DNA of 64,000 bases from Candidatus Microsaccharimonas sossegonensis (GTDB lineage Bacteria > Patescibacteriota > Saccharimonadia > Saccharimonadales > Saccharimonadaceae), in NCBI GenBank assembly GCA_004100325.1, contig SCKX01000001.1:124001-188000 (forward strand), given 5' to 3'. Positions 41,977 to 51,518 of the stretch are shown piece by piece. The translations under genes were made by a program, and so were the position numbers. Under the pieces are notes generated by a model. The model did no database searches and was not told where the DNA came from. It was given only the letters and a program-made list of their open reading frames with translations. Each line of letters starts with the position of its first letter. Within the stretch, counting starts at the first letter, position 1.

Positions 41977-43493
41977 ACTGGGACCTCAAATTTTTTCAAT
42001 TTTGGATCGCGCGTTGTACGCTTTTGTTTTGAAACGTTTCGCGAACCTTCAAAAGCGGCAGAAATAAATGGCACGAAGGCAGCGATATAGATACATGCCC
42101 AGGCGATATTAGAAAGCATCGAAGCACTCCAGCCTTCTCGCATCACCCCCCACGTAACACCAGTGATAACCAGCCCAATGTACGTCAGGTGCGGAATAAC
42201 CAATCTACCATGATTTCCCTTCACTTTTGTTTTTGACGTGACCGCAAAACCATTCTTTTTTCGAATCATTGTGTGCCATAACGCTTTTATATAAATTATC
42301 GCCGAACCAAGGCTAAACGACAGCGCCCGGAAGGTATAGGTAAAGTTACTCGTCAGCTGCAGTGTATAGAGAATCACAAAAATATATGGCAAAAAAATCA
42401 ATGCCAAGGTCATCGTATTAATGGTGAGTGGCTTTACTGAGAAAAAGAAATACGTGAGTGGCAGTAGTGCATTTACCAACACAATAATACCCGACAGATA
42501 GTAGCTAGACGATGCAAGATATTGAACTTTCTGCGCGGCAGTCAAACCACGCCGAAATAACGGATTATAGGCAAATAAAAGTTCAAGGCTACCCCTTGCC
42601 CATCTAAACTGCTGTTTGTAATATGACAAGAAATCTTCGGGTGCAAGACCTTCAGCCAGTATACGTTGGGGAGCCGGATTTCCATTTTTTCTCATGGACG
42701 AGGAGTGAGGTAAGGAAATCTTCAGCAATACTCTTTTCGCTCATGCCACCAGCTTCCTCCAGCGCAATTCGTCGAACGACCATATTTGTTCCGCACATAA
42801 AGGTAGCGTTGACGGTATCCTTTCCTTTTAAAAGTGGGCCAAAGAAAAGCGCTTGTTGTTCCCAGGCTCCACCAGTCACTTGATTGACATCGGCATTTTT
42901 ATAAAACTGAGGAGATTGCACAAAGGCCATTTTTTCATCAATAAAATACCCCATCGTCTCCTGCAAAAAGTCTGGCTTTGGTGCATGGTCAGCATCAAAT
43001 ACAACAATATACGGTTCGTTGGTGACACTAACCGCATTATTAATATTGCCTGCTTTTGCCCCACCTGAAATGGTGCGGGTAATACAAGTCACCTGTTGCC
43101 TTTTAGCAACGTCTTCGGCCTCTTGCCAATTATTTCGATGCGCAACCTTACCATCGTTCAAAATGTAAATTGAAAAATTCGGATACTGCATCGCTTTCGC
43201 AGCGATAACAGTTGATTCAATTATATTTTTGGCTCGCCACAGACAGTTATAAAGACGGCTACAGGTGGCTGGAAGCCGGGTTCAAACAGCTTTTCTCGTC
43301 TCCGATACCATACGGTATGAATAAAGCCGAACACTTGCCAGACATGGAATACTTCAGACAGAACCAGAAGGGTGAAAAGCGGCCAGTTACCAATTGGAAA
43401 AACCGCAACGACAAAGTAAAAATACACAACTGACAGTACTACGTTCAGCGTCAGCAAAAATTTACTGACGTGCATTGACTTCAAAAATTCCAT
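41973..43493 (-). pseudogene. BcsA-like processive glycosyltransferase (GT2), two frameshifts
   Basis: Three consecutive frames read as one GT2 synthase of about 506 aa: two N-terminal helices (43493-43225), the GT-A domain with VVFDADHAPKPDF and AEDFLTSL, the QQFRWARG motif (about 42600), and four or more C-terminal helices. A base is missing in the A5 run (+ strand T5, 43226-43230): with six, the text runs GEPKNIIESTV. A base is extra near the C4 run (42668-42671) or A6 run (42683-42688). The two errors cancel. The start overlaps the GH8 stop (TAATG) and the end overlaps the GT-C start. With a GH8 partner it resembles a cellulose-like exopolysaccharide synthase. Either assembly error or decay. 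Confidence 0.85.
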
Positions 43494-44713
43494 TATGTAT
43501 TGTTCCCCAAATTGGCCGCTAAGTTTGGTAACTGATCTAGATGCAGTGCGATACCAAACCATACCCAGTTGGATGCATAATACGTTAAGTCCTGTTTCCA
43601 TGAATTGGTATTTTGGTCATACAACGTTTTGATTTTTTGGTCATACACTTGAGTGGCGTTCTTTGTATCAATGACGTCAAAATAGGCAAGCGCTGTGCCA
43701 TAGCCTTCAGCGACTTCGTCTTTTGTGACAATCGTGCCGTCATGGCTATAGGTCGAGTACAATGCACCGTTGCTATTCCACTGGTCTGAAAGGAAACTCA
43801 TCTTTTTTAAGAGCTCTTTTGAACGAGGATCTTTGTTCCATTTATAATCAAGTGCAATTCGCCACGGTGTACGCATCGCATCAAAGCTATAATTGGTCGT
43901 TAAACCACTGACGGTCGGTGCCGATATTGCACCTGTAGCACGATCCATCAAAACCCAGTCAGGTGGCATGCCGTTGCTCTTTGACTTGTCAAGTTTATCG
44001 CTCATTGCTTTATTAAGGAAAGCGTATGATGAATCAACCACTGCTTTCCAGTTGTTCTTTGTATCAACCTTTGCAAATTCACGGTACGCGTATGGTGCCA
44101 GGTATGAAGGATTCATCACAATCGGGCTTGATGATGTTTTCTCAAGATTGTTTGAAGCGAGATATGGAACCCCAGCTACAGTTACAACTTCGTTGTTATA
44201 AATACTGCTAATAATTCCCTTCGCTTCGTTCAGGTAGCTTGTATCTTGCCACCTATCAGCCGCCATTAAAAGTGCCAGGGCAATGTCACTATCCGCGTCC
44301 GCGGCGGAATTTTGTCCATTGACATCTGTTAAGACACCGTATGTGCCGTCAGTTTTCTTACCCCATCGCCATGAGAATAGTTTGTCTTTTCGTTGAAGCT
44401 GTTCCTTTGTCCAAGCCCATGACTTATCAAACGTCGGTTTGTCGCTGACCCAGACTGCACGAAGCATCGTGTAACTTTGGCCCTCCGAAGTTGTAATATC
44501 ATTTTGTTGCTTGTCGAGCGTACGACCGGTTGATGACTCCCAGTATTCAGTTTTATATGAGTTCCAAGTACCCGATAGAAGTGTACGTGGCGCATAGACA
44601 ATGTTCTGATCCACCACCTTTTTATTGCTCGCAAAGACGGCATACACGGTAGTGCCCGCCGCTATGATGATTAACACTATAGCCAGCAGTCGAAATATAA
44701 ATGAACGTGACAT
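43493..44713 (-). CDS. GH8 family endoglucanase-like protein
   Basis: 406 aa. N-terminal signal anchor (about 7-28), then a GH8 (alpha/alpha)6 domain: TTSEGQSYTMLRAVW with the catalytic Glu (about 74-88), FSWRWG, ADADSDIALALLMA (about 137-150) and NYSFDAMRTPWRIALDY with the base-type Asp (about 270-286). This is the relation of BcsZ/CMCax, the hydrolase found with bacterial cellulose synthases. It is likely to trim the polymer made by the next gene. Coupled to it by TAATG. Confidence 0.88.
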   Translation of the reverse strand: MSRSFIFRLLAIVLIIIAAGTTVYAVFASNKKVVDQNIVYAPRTLLSGTWNSYKTEYWESSTGRTLDKQQNDITTSEGQSYTMLRAVWVSDKPTFDKSWAWTKEQLQRKDKLFSWRWGKKTDGTYGVLTDVNGQNSAADADSDIALALLMAADRWQDTSYLNEAKGIISSIYNNEVVTVAGVPYLASNNLEKTSSSPIVMNPSYLAPYAYREFAKVDTKNNWKAVVDSSYAFLNKAMSDKLDKSKSNGMPPDWVLMDRATGAISAPTVSGLTTNYSFDAMRTPWRIALDYKWNKDPRSKELLKKMSFLSDQWNSNGALYSTYSHDGTIVTKDEVAEGYGTALAYFDVIDTKNATQVYDQKIKTLYDQNTNSWKQDLTYYASNWVWFGIALHLDQLPNLAANLGNNT

Positions 44714-44781
44714 TAATTAGTAACACTCTCCCTTGCTGGTGCGATATATTGTATTGGAATTTCACGCCTCGCTGTCGGTAC

Positions 44782-45432
44782 TCAAGCGCCGATAAAACTC
44801 ATTGTGTAAAGTAACGAACCTGTTAATACGGTAACACCGGCAAACACTAGAAGACGATTACGAGCTTCGTCAGAAAGCTTGGCTGAAGTATACCTCACCG
44901 GAGTTGGAGCTTTTTCAGCCTGAGCTGCGGTAATGTTGGCACTAGCTGGGGCAGTATCAATTGGCGTCACTGATTTTGAAGTTTGTGGCTCTACAGGTGT
45001 GACCTGCGACGTTACCGTTTGCATTGGTGACGGTGATGCGGTTGGGGTTGGCTTACGTGCCGGTGTCGTTGTAGCTGGCTGAACGGGAGCATTATTGCTA
45101 GACAGTGCTGTTTGTGTTTTTGTATTGGTTGGTGTTGGCGCTTTCGTTTCAGCGCTATTGCCGTTTCGAATCTCACCACGGCTCTGATTTTGGGGCGAGT
45201 TCAACTGGTCATGGGAATTTTGTGGCGAAAAGTTATCGCGAGCTGACGCAACTTGCACCACACTCCCAATACTCCCAGCGATGACCGTTCCAGTGAGTAA
45301 CGCTGCTGTTATGATCGAAAAGATGTACCGTTTACGCCCAGCTCGTAAGATTTTTCTTGACGAACTGCCTCGTAATTGGCGAGACCAACTACTGGTAGAA
45401 CTTTTTGCTCTTGTGGGGATTGTGAGATTCAT
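44782..45432 (-). CDS. Pro/Thr-rich membrane-anchored protein, first gene of the exopolysaccharide operon
   Basis: 216 aa. A very basic start, a helix (about 36-60), a long Thr/Pro/Ser/Gln-rich low-complexity region (about 70-175), then a C-terminal helix (about 193-213). Outside-facing stalk, function unknown; perhaps a surface anchor or spacer for the glycan complex. SD AAGGAGG before ATG 45432 (a TTG at 45435 is in frame). Similar in design to the protein at 45549-46314. Confidence 0.72.
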   Translation of the reverse strand: MNLTIPTRAKSSTSSWSRQLRGSSSRKILRAGRKRYIFSIITAALLTGTVIAGSIGSVVQVASARDNFSPQNSHDQLNSPQNQSRGEIRNGNSAETKAPTPTNTKTQTALSSNNAPVQPATTTPARKPTPTASPSPMQTVTSQVTPVEPQTSKSVTPIDTAPASANITAAQAEKAPTPVRYTSAKLSDEARNRLLVFAGVTVLTGSLLYTMSFIGA

Positions 45433-45548
45433 CAATCCTCCTTCCTGCTTTTATTTCTATCGTAGTTTCCTACCTTTTTATTATACACCCAATAATGACC
45501 TGGTAAAAATTTGAGAAATTACTGAAAACATGTTACCGCTGTTAGACA

Positions 45549-46314
45549 TTACGCGATATTCATTTTAGGTCGTGTTGCAAAAATAACCCAACTCCCAACG
45601 ACTATCCCAAGCGCACCAAGTGAAAATAATACGCTAGCAAGTTTTGGATTGATTTGATTGGTTACGTAAGCAATTGAGGGACTGGCAACATGAGCAGGTG
45701 CTTGTATCATTTCCGCTTGTTTCGCGCGAAGGCTCGGTCCAGTGAAAACTCGCAGTCCATTAGAGATTGGGGGGAGAAGAGATTGGGGGAGAATTTAGAG
45801 TGAAGCCTGGAGCTGGCGGTACAGTTTGAGACGACAGTCTCGTGCTATTGCTCGCGGTGGTGGTCGGTGCATTTGTTTTAAGGGGAACGTTGGCACTATA
45901 CACTGAAGTTGGGTTTGTTATAGAATTAGTCGCTGGCACCTGAGTGGTAGTGACGGGCGTTGTCTTAGGCGTCAGTGGTACAGAAGGTACGGAGCTGGCT
46001 GCAGAAGGTGTAAGGCTAGGTGCAGGATCGACATTGACAGTTGGCAGTGGTGTGGATGGAGGTATTGTCAGGGGTTGAGTCGGGGTTGTTGTCGAAGTTG
46101 TAGCCGCGGTCGTCGAGTCAGGGACAAGAAGTGGCGCGACTTGATTTATAACCGGTACCGTAGCTGTTACAGATGGTATCGTTTTCCCAGGATCAAGCGC
46201 TAAAGCATGGGTGGGTGTATACATGAAGATAAAAAATAGTAAGGGAAATGCGACCGCTGCTACGATTTTGGTTGCATTGATTGCTTTAGGTGATACGGCG
46301 TGTGAAATATTCAT
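45549..46314 (-). pseudogene. Pro/Thr-rich surface protein with frameshift in a poly-C tract
   Basis: Signal peptide (about 15-40), then a Pro/Thr/Ser-rich stalk. The frame stops at 45760 after SPPNL, but a second frame continues from there: ISNGLRVFTGPSLRAKQAEM and a C-terminal helix with LASVLFSLGALGIVVGSWVIF, ending at 45549. Two nearly identical 15-mers lie at the junction; the first copy has C5, the second C6 (+ strand G6, 45769-45774). With five C the protein is 254 aa and membrane-anchored; with six it ends early and would be released. Confidence 0.7.
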
Positions 46315-46380
46315 AATTACTTAACTATATTAAGTATTATGAACGTACCGACAACTTTGGTCAACCCCTGTCTGCTGAGA

Positions 46381-47751
46381 TTATGCTTCGAGTGTGTGGA
46401 TAAACTGCCGATTTTCTCTGATGAATCGTTGAATAATTTTATATTCGTCCATGTCAAAATTCGATTCATCAGCATCATAGACTGGGTCACCAGATTCATC
46501 AACATACCCTTGGATCATCCAATTTTTAATAATAACTTGCTCGCCTTTTGCATTAAGAGGCAACGCAATTGACGTATCAAATGGCCATGATTTTAAACGA
46601 CTGTGCTCCATCGCCAGTTCAAAACGACGATTGTATAGCTGTGTAGATTCCTGACCAATACAGGCTCCTTTACAGCGCCCCAAGCTATACGAAAAACAGT
46701 CGCCACTTGATTTTTCCAAGCTCATCAGTTTTGGACATAGTTGAAAAACTCGGGTCGTTTCTACTAAACTATGCTTTGCTTTCATCCGACTAGGATACAT
46801 GCCGTAGACCGTATTAAGGTTTGTTCCGGTTTCAACATTTCCTTGTTTTATACGAATGGTTGCATAGCCACCTACGCTGTCTTTCATCAACATTGCGTAA
46901 GATGTCACCCGACGTAATCGTCGGTTGAAAATTGGCTTTAACTCTTTTACTAATTTGGATTCAAGTAATAGCGCCGCCAATTCATTGCCGGTTGGAATCG
47001 TCTCAACGTGGTGCACATGTTGGCTGATGCGTATTTCCTTGCTAGTGATATCTTGAAAATGCGACATAATACGCATCTTTAAATTAATGCTTTTACCAAC
47101 ATAAATTGGCTGACGTGTTTCGTCCTGGAAAATATATACGCCGGGAATGTTTTTAATCGTGTCTAGCTCTCCTTTATCAAGGTTTGGCGGCAATGATTGT
47201 GATTGCAACTGGTGTGAGGTTGCAGCAGAAAATCTTTCGGCGCCGTGCTGATTAAATGCTACCTGCGAGAAGTATAATATTGCTTTTGCATCATCAAGCG
47301 CGCGGTGGCGACTGGTAAACGGAATGTCGTGTCGTGCAATTAACTTTGCAAGGCTATGCCCTTGTTCCTCAGCATATAAATAGCGCGACAACCTTACCGT
47401 GCATAAAAGTTGCGGTGAGAAATCCATGCCAATCATGGCAAATTCACGTTTCAAAAATGAGTAGTCAAAGCGAACGTTATGGGCGATAAAGACTGCGCCA
47501 TTCATAATCTCAGCCAGATCCTCGGCAATATCCAAAAAAGTAGGCGCGCCAACAACATCAGCCTCGTGTATACCCGTCAGCGACGTAATACTGGCAGGAA
47601 TATAGGTCTTAGGATTAATCAGCGAACTAAACTCTTTGGTAATTTCACTGTTTTCATAACGTATTACGGCTACTTCTAAAACACGGCTGTTCCGGTAACT
47701 CCCTCCAGTCGTTTCAATGTCAACGAAGACAACCGGATATTCAAACATCAT
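46381..47751 (-). CDS. DnaQ-like 3'-5' exonuclease fused to UvrC-type GIY-YIG nuclease
   Basis: 456 aa. N-terminal DEDD exonuclease: VVFVDIETTGG (about 6-16), IAHNVRFDYSFL (about 89-100), HRALDDAKAIL (about 149-159). Then a GIY-YIG domain with PGVYIFQDETRQPIYVGKSINLK (about 205-228) and ESKLVKELKPIFNRR, followed by a Cys-bearing region CFSYSLGRCKGAC like the post-nuclease part of UvrC. Related fusions exist in Actinobacteria. A repair nuclease is probable; no UvrA or UvrB is nearby. ATG overlaps the transporter stop (ATGA). Confidence 0.88.
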   Translation of the reverse strand: MMFEYPVVFVDIETTGGSYRNSRVLEVAVIRYENSEITKEFSSLINPKTYIPASITSLTGIHEADVVGAPTFLDIAEDLAEIMNGAVFIAHNVRFDYSFLKREFAMIGMDFSPQLLCTVRLSRYLYAEEQGHSLAKLIARHDIPFTSRHRALDDAKAILYFSQVAFNQHGAERFSAATSHQLQSQSLPPNLDKGELDTIKNIPGVYIFQDETRQPIYVGKSINLKMRIMSHFQDITSKEIRISQHVHHVETIPTGNELAALLLESKLVKELKPIFNRRLRRVTSYAMLMKDSVGGYATIRIKQGNVETGTNLNTVYGMYPSRMKAKHSLVETTRVFQLCPKLMSLEKSSGDCFSYSLGRCKGACIGQESTQLYNRRFELAMEHSRLKSWPFDTSIALPLNAKGEQVIIKNWMIQGYVDESGDPVYDADESNFDMDEYKIIQRFIRENRQFIHTLEA

Positions 47752-49433
47752 TCGCCTGGAGTATCCGTCGCCTTCGCCGCTTTTAACCGACGCTCCTTTA
47801 AGGCGAAGACGAAGGTCGTTGAGATCACCATCAAGACTGCGGCAACGATGAAGATACGTTGCAAACTTTCAGAGAAAGCGCGCGTTACAATACTCGAAAA
47901 GTTTTTTTGGTTTTCAACAAACTTTACTTCGGCGACTTTGGCGATCGGTGTTGGTAAGCTTTGAAAACTTTTGCTCACACCGTCGGTAATCTCTTTTTTC
48001 ACACTCGGCATGTTAAGCGTCAAGATAGTATTGGCGTTATTGATATCTCCTAGTTTTGCGACCTGGGCGCTACTACTTAGGGATGTAACGTAAGGTGTTG
48101 ATTGAATATTTCCTAAAGAACCGACAATACCAGCCGTCAAGACAGCACCAAAGATTGCTGTTCCAATAGTTGACCCGAGACTTCTAAACAGCTGATTGGC
48201 ACTAGTGGCCACCCCAAGCTGCGACTGCTCAAACTCATTTTGGACCGCTAAATTCAGCGTAGGCATTGCCACACCCATACCAAGTCCCATAACGAACATA
48301 ATGACTGCTTCTTGCATGTAGGGCGAGTCTTGGTTCAGGAAACTCAATGCAACCATACCGATAGTTGCCATAATGAATCCTATTTGCATGAATATCTTAT
48401 AACGACCGATGCGCGAAATAATCTGACCGGAAGCAATGCTTGTTATCATGAGTCCACCAACTAGTGGTAGTAGCATTAAACCAGACTGCGTTGGCGTGGC
48501 GCCAAAGACCTGTTGGTTAAACTGCGTGAGGTACAAAATAGATCCCATAAAGGCCGCCCCGAATAAGGCCGCTACCGCAACCAACAGAACAAAGTTCTTC
48601 TTTTTAAAGAAACCTATCGGAAGAATCGGTTCTTTCACGCGCCGCTCTACAGCGATAAAACTGATTCCGGCTAAGACAACGATGCTATACATCACCACCC
48701 GCAGTCCAGTTAACGTCATGCCGGTCGCATCCAGTAAACCTTTAAAAATCGTCTCAGTATTATCGACCGCCAGAATAAGCATGCCCAAAAATACCGTCAG
48801 TAGAGCAGCTCCAAGAAAATCAATCTTGGTTTTAGCTGCGTGCCTTAATGCTGGAGCAAAGATTGTAATCAGCATAAAGGCAGCAATGCCGATTGGGACA
48901 TTAATAAAGAATGTCCAGCGCCAATCTGTCGTCAAGCCAAAAATATGTTGATTATCGGTCAGGAAGCCTCCAAGTAGTGGACCAACCACCGAACTAAGAC
49001 CAAAAACGGCACCAATCAGCCCTTGCCATCGCCCTCTCTCTCGAGCGGCAAACAAGTCACCGACAATCGTAAAGGCATTGGCGGTAATAATACCCGCGCC
49101 AATACCTTGAAACGCTCGCCATAAAACAAGTTGCACGACATTGGCGCTAAGGCCGCCCATAAGTGAGCCAACCACAAAAACACCCACGCCAACGAGTAGG
49201 ACAATGCGTCGACCAAAGATGTCAGACAGTTTGCCCGCAATTGGCACAGTAATCGTTGTCGTCAATAGATACGCTGTGACAATCCAGCTGAGTGAATCAT
49301 AGGCATTAAACTGTTCGACGATTTTACCAAGCGCAGTTGAAATAATTGTTTGGTCGAGTGCGACCAAAAACAAACTCGCCATGACGGAAAGCATGATTAT
49401 AATCTTATTTTTAAGCGTTAAATGATGGTGCAT
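47748..49433 (-). CDS. DHA2-type MFS drug exporter (14 helices)
   Basis: 561 aa. Helix-1 motif DQTIISTALGKI (about 27-38), motif A around GKLSDIFGRRIVLLVG (about 67-82), and motif C GxxxGPxxGG as GLSSVVGPLLGGFL (about 150-163). C-terminal soluble loop (about 430-510) before the last helix. Proton-driven multidrug exporter by family. The frame is open to 49484, but AAGGG plus ATG at 49433 right after the abrB stop is the natural start. Confidence 0.92.
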   Translation of the reverse strand: MHHHLTLKNKIIIMLSVMASLFLVALDQTIISTALGKIVEQFNAYDSLSWIVTAYLLTTTITVPIAGKLSDIFGRRIVLLVGVGVFVVGSLMGGLSANVVQLVLWRAFQGIGAGIITANAFTIVGDLFAARERGRWQGLIGAVFGLSSVVGPLLGGFLTDNQHIFGLTTDWRWTFFINVPIGIAAFMLITIFAPALRHAAKTKIDFLGAALLTVFLGMLILAVDNTETIFKGLLDATGMTLTGLRVVMYSIVVLAGISFIAVERRVKEPILPIGFFKKKNFVLLVAVAALFGAAFMGSILYLTQFNQQVFGATPTQSGLMLLPLVGGLMITSIASGQIISRIGRYKIFMQIGFIMATIGMVALSFLNQDSPYMQEAVIMFVMGLGMGVAMPTLNLAVQNEFEQSQLGVATSANQLFRSLGSTIGTAIFGAVLTAGIVGSLGNIQSTPYVTSLSSSAQVAKLGDINNANTILTLNMPSVKKEITDGVSKSFQSLPTPIAKVAEVKFVENQKNFSSIVTRAFSESLQRIFIVAAVLMVISTTFVFALKERRLKAAKATDTPGE

Positions 49434-49434
49434 A

Positions 49435-49680
49435 CTATCCCTTGTTGGTGTCTTTTTTATCAAGATATGCTCGGTACAACTCAATGTTATCAGTCAGGTT
49501 TTCTACCATGGCCCGCAGTTGGTCTTCTTTTAAAAAACCAACCCATTGTTTTTTTTCAGATCCCACAACGTACAGACGATCTCCAGTCTGGATATCCAGT
49601 GATTCACGCGCTTCAGCTGGAATAACCACCTGACCTTTTGTTCCGACTGTTGCCGTACCATATAGTTTTTTATCGTGCAT
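49435..49680 (-). CDS. AbrB/SpoVT-type transcriptional regulator
   Basis: 81 aa. Swapped-hairpin fold: GTATVGTKGQVVIPAEARESLDIQTGDRLYVVG (about 8-40), then an acidic helix. Such proteins also serve as MazE/VapB antitoxins, but the next gene is an exporter, so local repression of that exporter is more likely. TATACA (rc of 49689-49694), 16 nt from TTGACA (rc of 49711-49716), ends 8 nt before the ATG. Confidence 0.9.
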   Translation of the reverse strand: MHDKKLYGTATVGTKGQVVIPAEARESLDIQTGDRLYVVGSEKKQWVGFLKEDQLRAMVENLTDNIELYRAYLDKKDTNKG

Positions 49681-49705
49681 TCATATAATGTATATCAAGT
49701 ATGAA
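49680..49705. promoter_or_regulatory. Putative AbrB operator over divergent promoters
   Basis: TTCATA-N14-TATGAA spans the abrB -10 and the -10 (TATAAT, 49684-49689) of the divergent membrane-protein gene. Binding there would shut both, so autorepression is likely. Confidence 0.45.
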
Positions 49706-50327
49706 AAGTATGTCAATAGTTGCCTTCATATCAACGCATTTTAAAGAGAGGTTGCCGCTATTGACCGCTTTGCGGCATCGATACAATACTCTGCCTAAAA
49801 ACAAAAAACGCCTTGTAGCGGCACTAGTTATACTCCTTGGTGTAGGGTTAATCGCCGTGTTGGTGACAATCGGAGTTAACCAACGCCTTTCCACTGCACC
49901 CTTTAAAAATGACCCATCAATTACTAAAAAGTATACTGGCAAGCAGATCACCTCCCCAGATTATAAAACGCTTCTGCCAGTTGGTAAAACCATCGATAGC
50001 CTTGGTGGTTGGACAAGAGTGAGCCCGCCCGAATCAAACCCCGTCTTCGCCTACATCGACAGAGTCAACGGCAAACAAATAAATGTATCGGAACAACCAC
50101 TGCCAAACGAATTCAAACAAGACACCGCTGCCCAAATACAACAACTCGCCTCTGGATACAAAGCGACCGAGAAAGTCACTGTCGGCGACGTTACTGTTTT
50201 TATTGGGACATCTGCCAAGGGACCTCAGTCGGTTATCTTTGTAAAAAACAATCTCTTAGTCCTTATTAAATCCAGCGTTGCCCTGTCTGAAAATGACTGG
50301 GCTAGCTATGTGAACTCTTTAAAATAA
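49701..50327 (+). CDS. Membrane-anchored protein (208 aa)
   Basis: A basic N-terminus, a helix (about 40-60), then an outside-facing domain with a repeated beta pattern (FAYIDRVNGKQINVSEQPLP, VTVGDVTVFIGTSAKGPQSV). Unknown. ATG 49701 or ATG 49710. Divergent from abrB with overlapping promoters. Confidence 0.7.
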   Translation: MKSMSIVAFISTHFKERLPLLTALRHRYNTLPKNKKRLVAALVILLGVGLIAVLVTIGVNQRLSTAPFKNDPSITKKYTGKQITSPDYKTLLPVGKTIDSLGGWTRVSPPESNPVFAYIDRVNGKQINVSEQPLPNEFKQDTAAQIQQLASGYKATEKVTVGDVTVFIGTSAKGPQSVIFVKNNLLVLIKSSVALSENDWASYVNSLK

Positions 50328-50828
50328 TTATTCCTGTGGAAGCGTCTTTGTGACAACCAAATTCGCAATCACAACCGCTGTCTTTTTGTTATATTCACAG
50401 TTTATTGTCACTGGCCATTTTCCCTCAGGAACCGTCGCTTCAACAAACCAAGACCATGTAATAACCCCAAATTCATCAGTTTTTTTGGCAATCAGCCCCG
50501 AATCAGTACTACTGACCTTGTTATATTCAACCTTAATCGTACACGTTGAGCCAGGATTACCCTTTACACTGATTGAAGCATTATCACCGGGTCGTACCGG
50601 CGATGTCAATGACTGAACCGATGCGTTAGCCGGAACATTATTAGCTAATGTAACATGCGTGACGGTATTTTTATTAACAATGCTTGTTGGTTTAGCAATA
50701 ACTGGCGCTGTCTCGGTTTGACTCATGTAAAAAGTATAGGCAACCCCCGCCCCGACTAAAAGAACCAGCAACACACCAGCACTGATCGTTATATTCCTGA
50801 TCCTTCGCCTGGTCCTATATCGTTTCAT
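50328..50828 (-). CDS. Membrane-anchored beta-domain protein (166 aa)
   Basis: A very basic start, a helix (about 14-35), a Thr/Asn linker, then an Ig-like beta sandwich with a Cys pair (about 100 and 146): SPVRPGDNASISVKGNPGST, WSWFVEATVPEGKWPVTINC. The pattern resembles bacterial Ig-like domains of surface proteins. Convergent with the previous gene, stops adjacent; in an operon with the gene upstream (6-nt gap). Confidence 0.7.
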   Translation of the reverse strand: MKRYRTRRRIRNITISAGVLLVLLVGAGVAYTFYMSQTETAPVIAKPTSIVNKNTVTHVTLANNVPANASVQSLTSPVRPGDNASISVKGNPGSTCTIKVEYNKVSSTDSGLIAKKTDEFGVITWSWFVEATVPEGKWPVTINCEYNKKTAVVIANLVVTKTLPQE

Positions 50829-50834
50829 TATTGA

Positions 50835-51401
50835 TTATTTTTTAACGTAGTTGGAAATTGATTGTGAAACTCGGCCATCTGGTTTTAGATTTTCGTAAAA
50901 AAGCACTTGGCTTCTACTGATCAGCATTTGATCCTCTGGTCCATGGATCTCACTCCCAAGTTTGATTAACTCGACGTTACTACCCGCTGCCGCTGTTGTT
51001 TGCGGGTTTTGAGCGGTTGGATCAGTTTTTGTTTGCAAGTAAAAGACGTTGGTCAGTTTTAGGTATTCACCGCTACTATTTTGTAACTTTCCAAAATAAA
51101 CCTGCCCATTGGATAGAAAAACTGCCTGGTACTTACTGCTATCAATCGCCGTACCGCCTGTAAATTTGCCTGATACCACCAAACCGCCAAAGATCAGTCC
51201 GACAATAACTATCAACCCCAATAGGCCAATCAGAAGTGGTTTAAGGCGCCGATTTTTCTTTGCTACCTTTTCCCCACTGGGTCGAATTGGTTGTGGAGCC
51301 GATGATACCGAAACTGGTGGAACTGGCTGGGCCATCTGTGCCGACTGTGGTGCCGACGATCGCTGGCCATGATCGATCGAACGTCTTGGAATATTGTCCA
51401 T
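50835..51401 (-). CDS. Conserved-type bitopic protein (188 aa)
   Basis: Pro/Ser/Gln-rich cytoplasmic part (about 1-50), helix (about 55-77), then the domain YQAVFLSNGQVYFGKLQNSS and LTNVFYLQTKT, ending VLFYENLKPDGRVSQSI. This YQAVFLxNGQVYFGK layout recurs in Patescibacteria; no function is known to me. Confidence 0.72.
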   Translation of the reverse strand: MDNIPRRSIDHGQRSSAPQSAQMAQPVPPVSVSSAPQPIRPSGEKVAKKNRRLKPLLIGLLGLIVIVGLIFGGLVVSGKFTGGTAIDSSKYQAVFLSNGQVYFGKLQNSSGEYLKLTNVFYLQTKTDPTAQNPQTTAAAGSNVELIKLGSEIHGPEDQMLISRSQVLFYENLKPDGRVSQSISNYVKK

Positions 51402-51518
51402 ATACCTGTTTACCCCTTACTTAACTTCGTTCTTTCAATCCTACCATAAGAGGTATGCGAAGATCAATCTAGCCCACAAGCCTTACAGGCTACACTTTTT
51501 TCAGTGCGCCCAATGTCA

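Noticed and set aside
48436-48951. 171-codon plus-strand frame
   Set aside because: Antisense to the DHA2 exporter gene, which has clear family motifs.
49435-49680. AbrB-like gene as toxin-antitoxin antitoxin
   Set aside because: The coupled downstream gene is a 14-helix exporter and no PIN or MazF-type gene is adjacent.
51480-51515. Terminator near the Nramp gene end
   Set aside because: Only a 5-bp stem AGCCT/AGGCT with a distant T-run; too weak to call.
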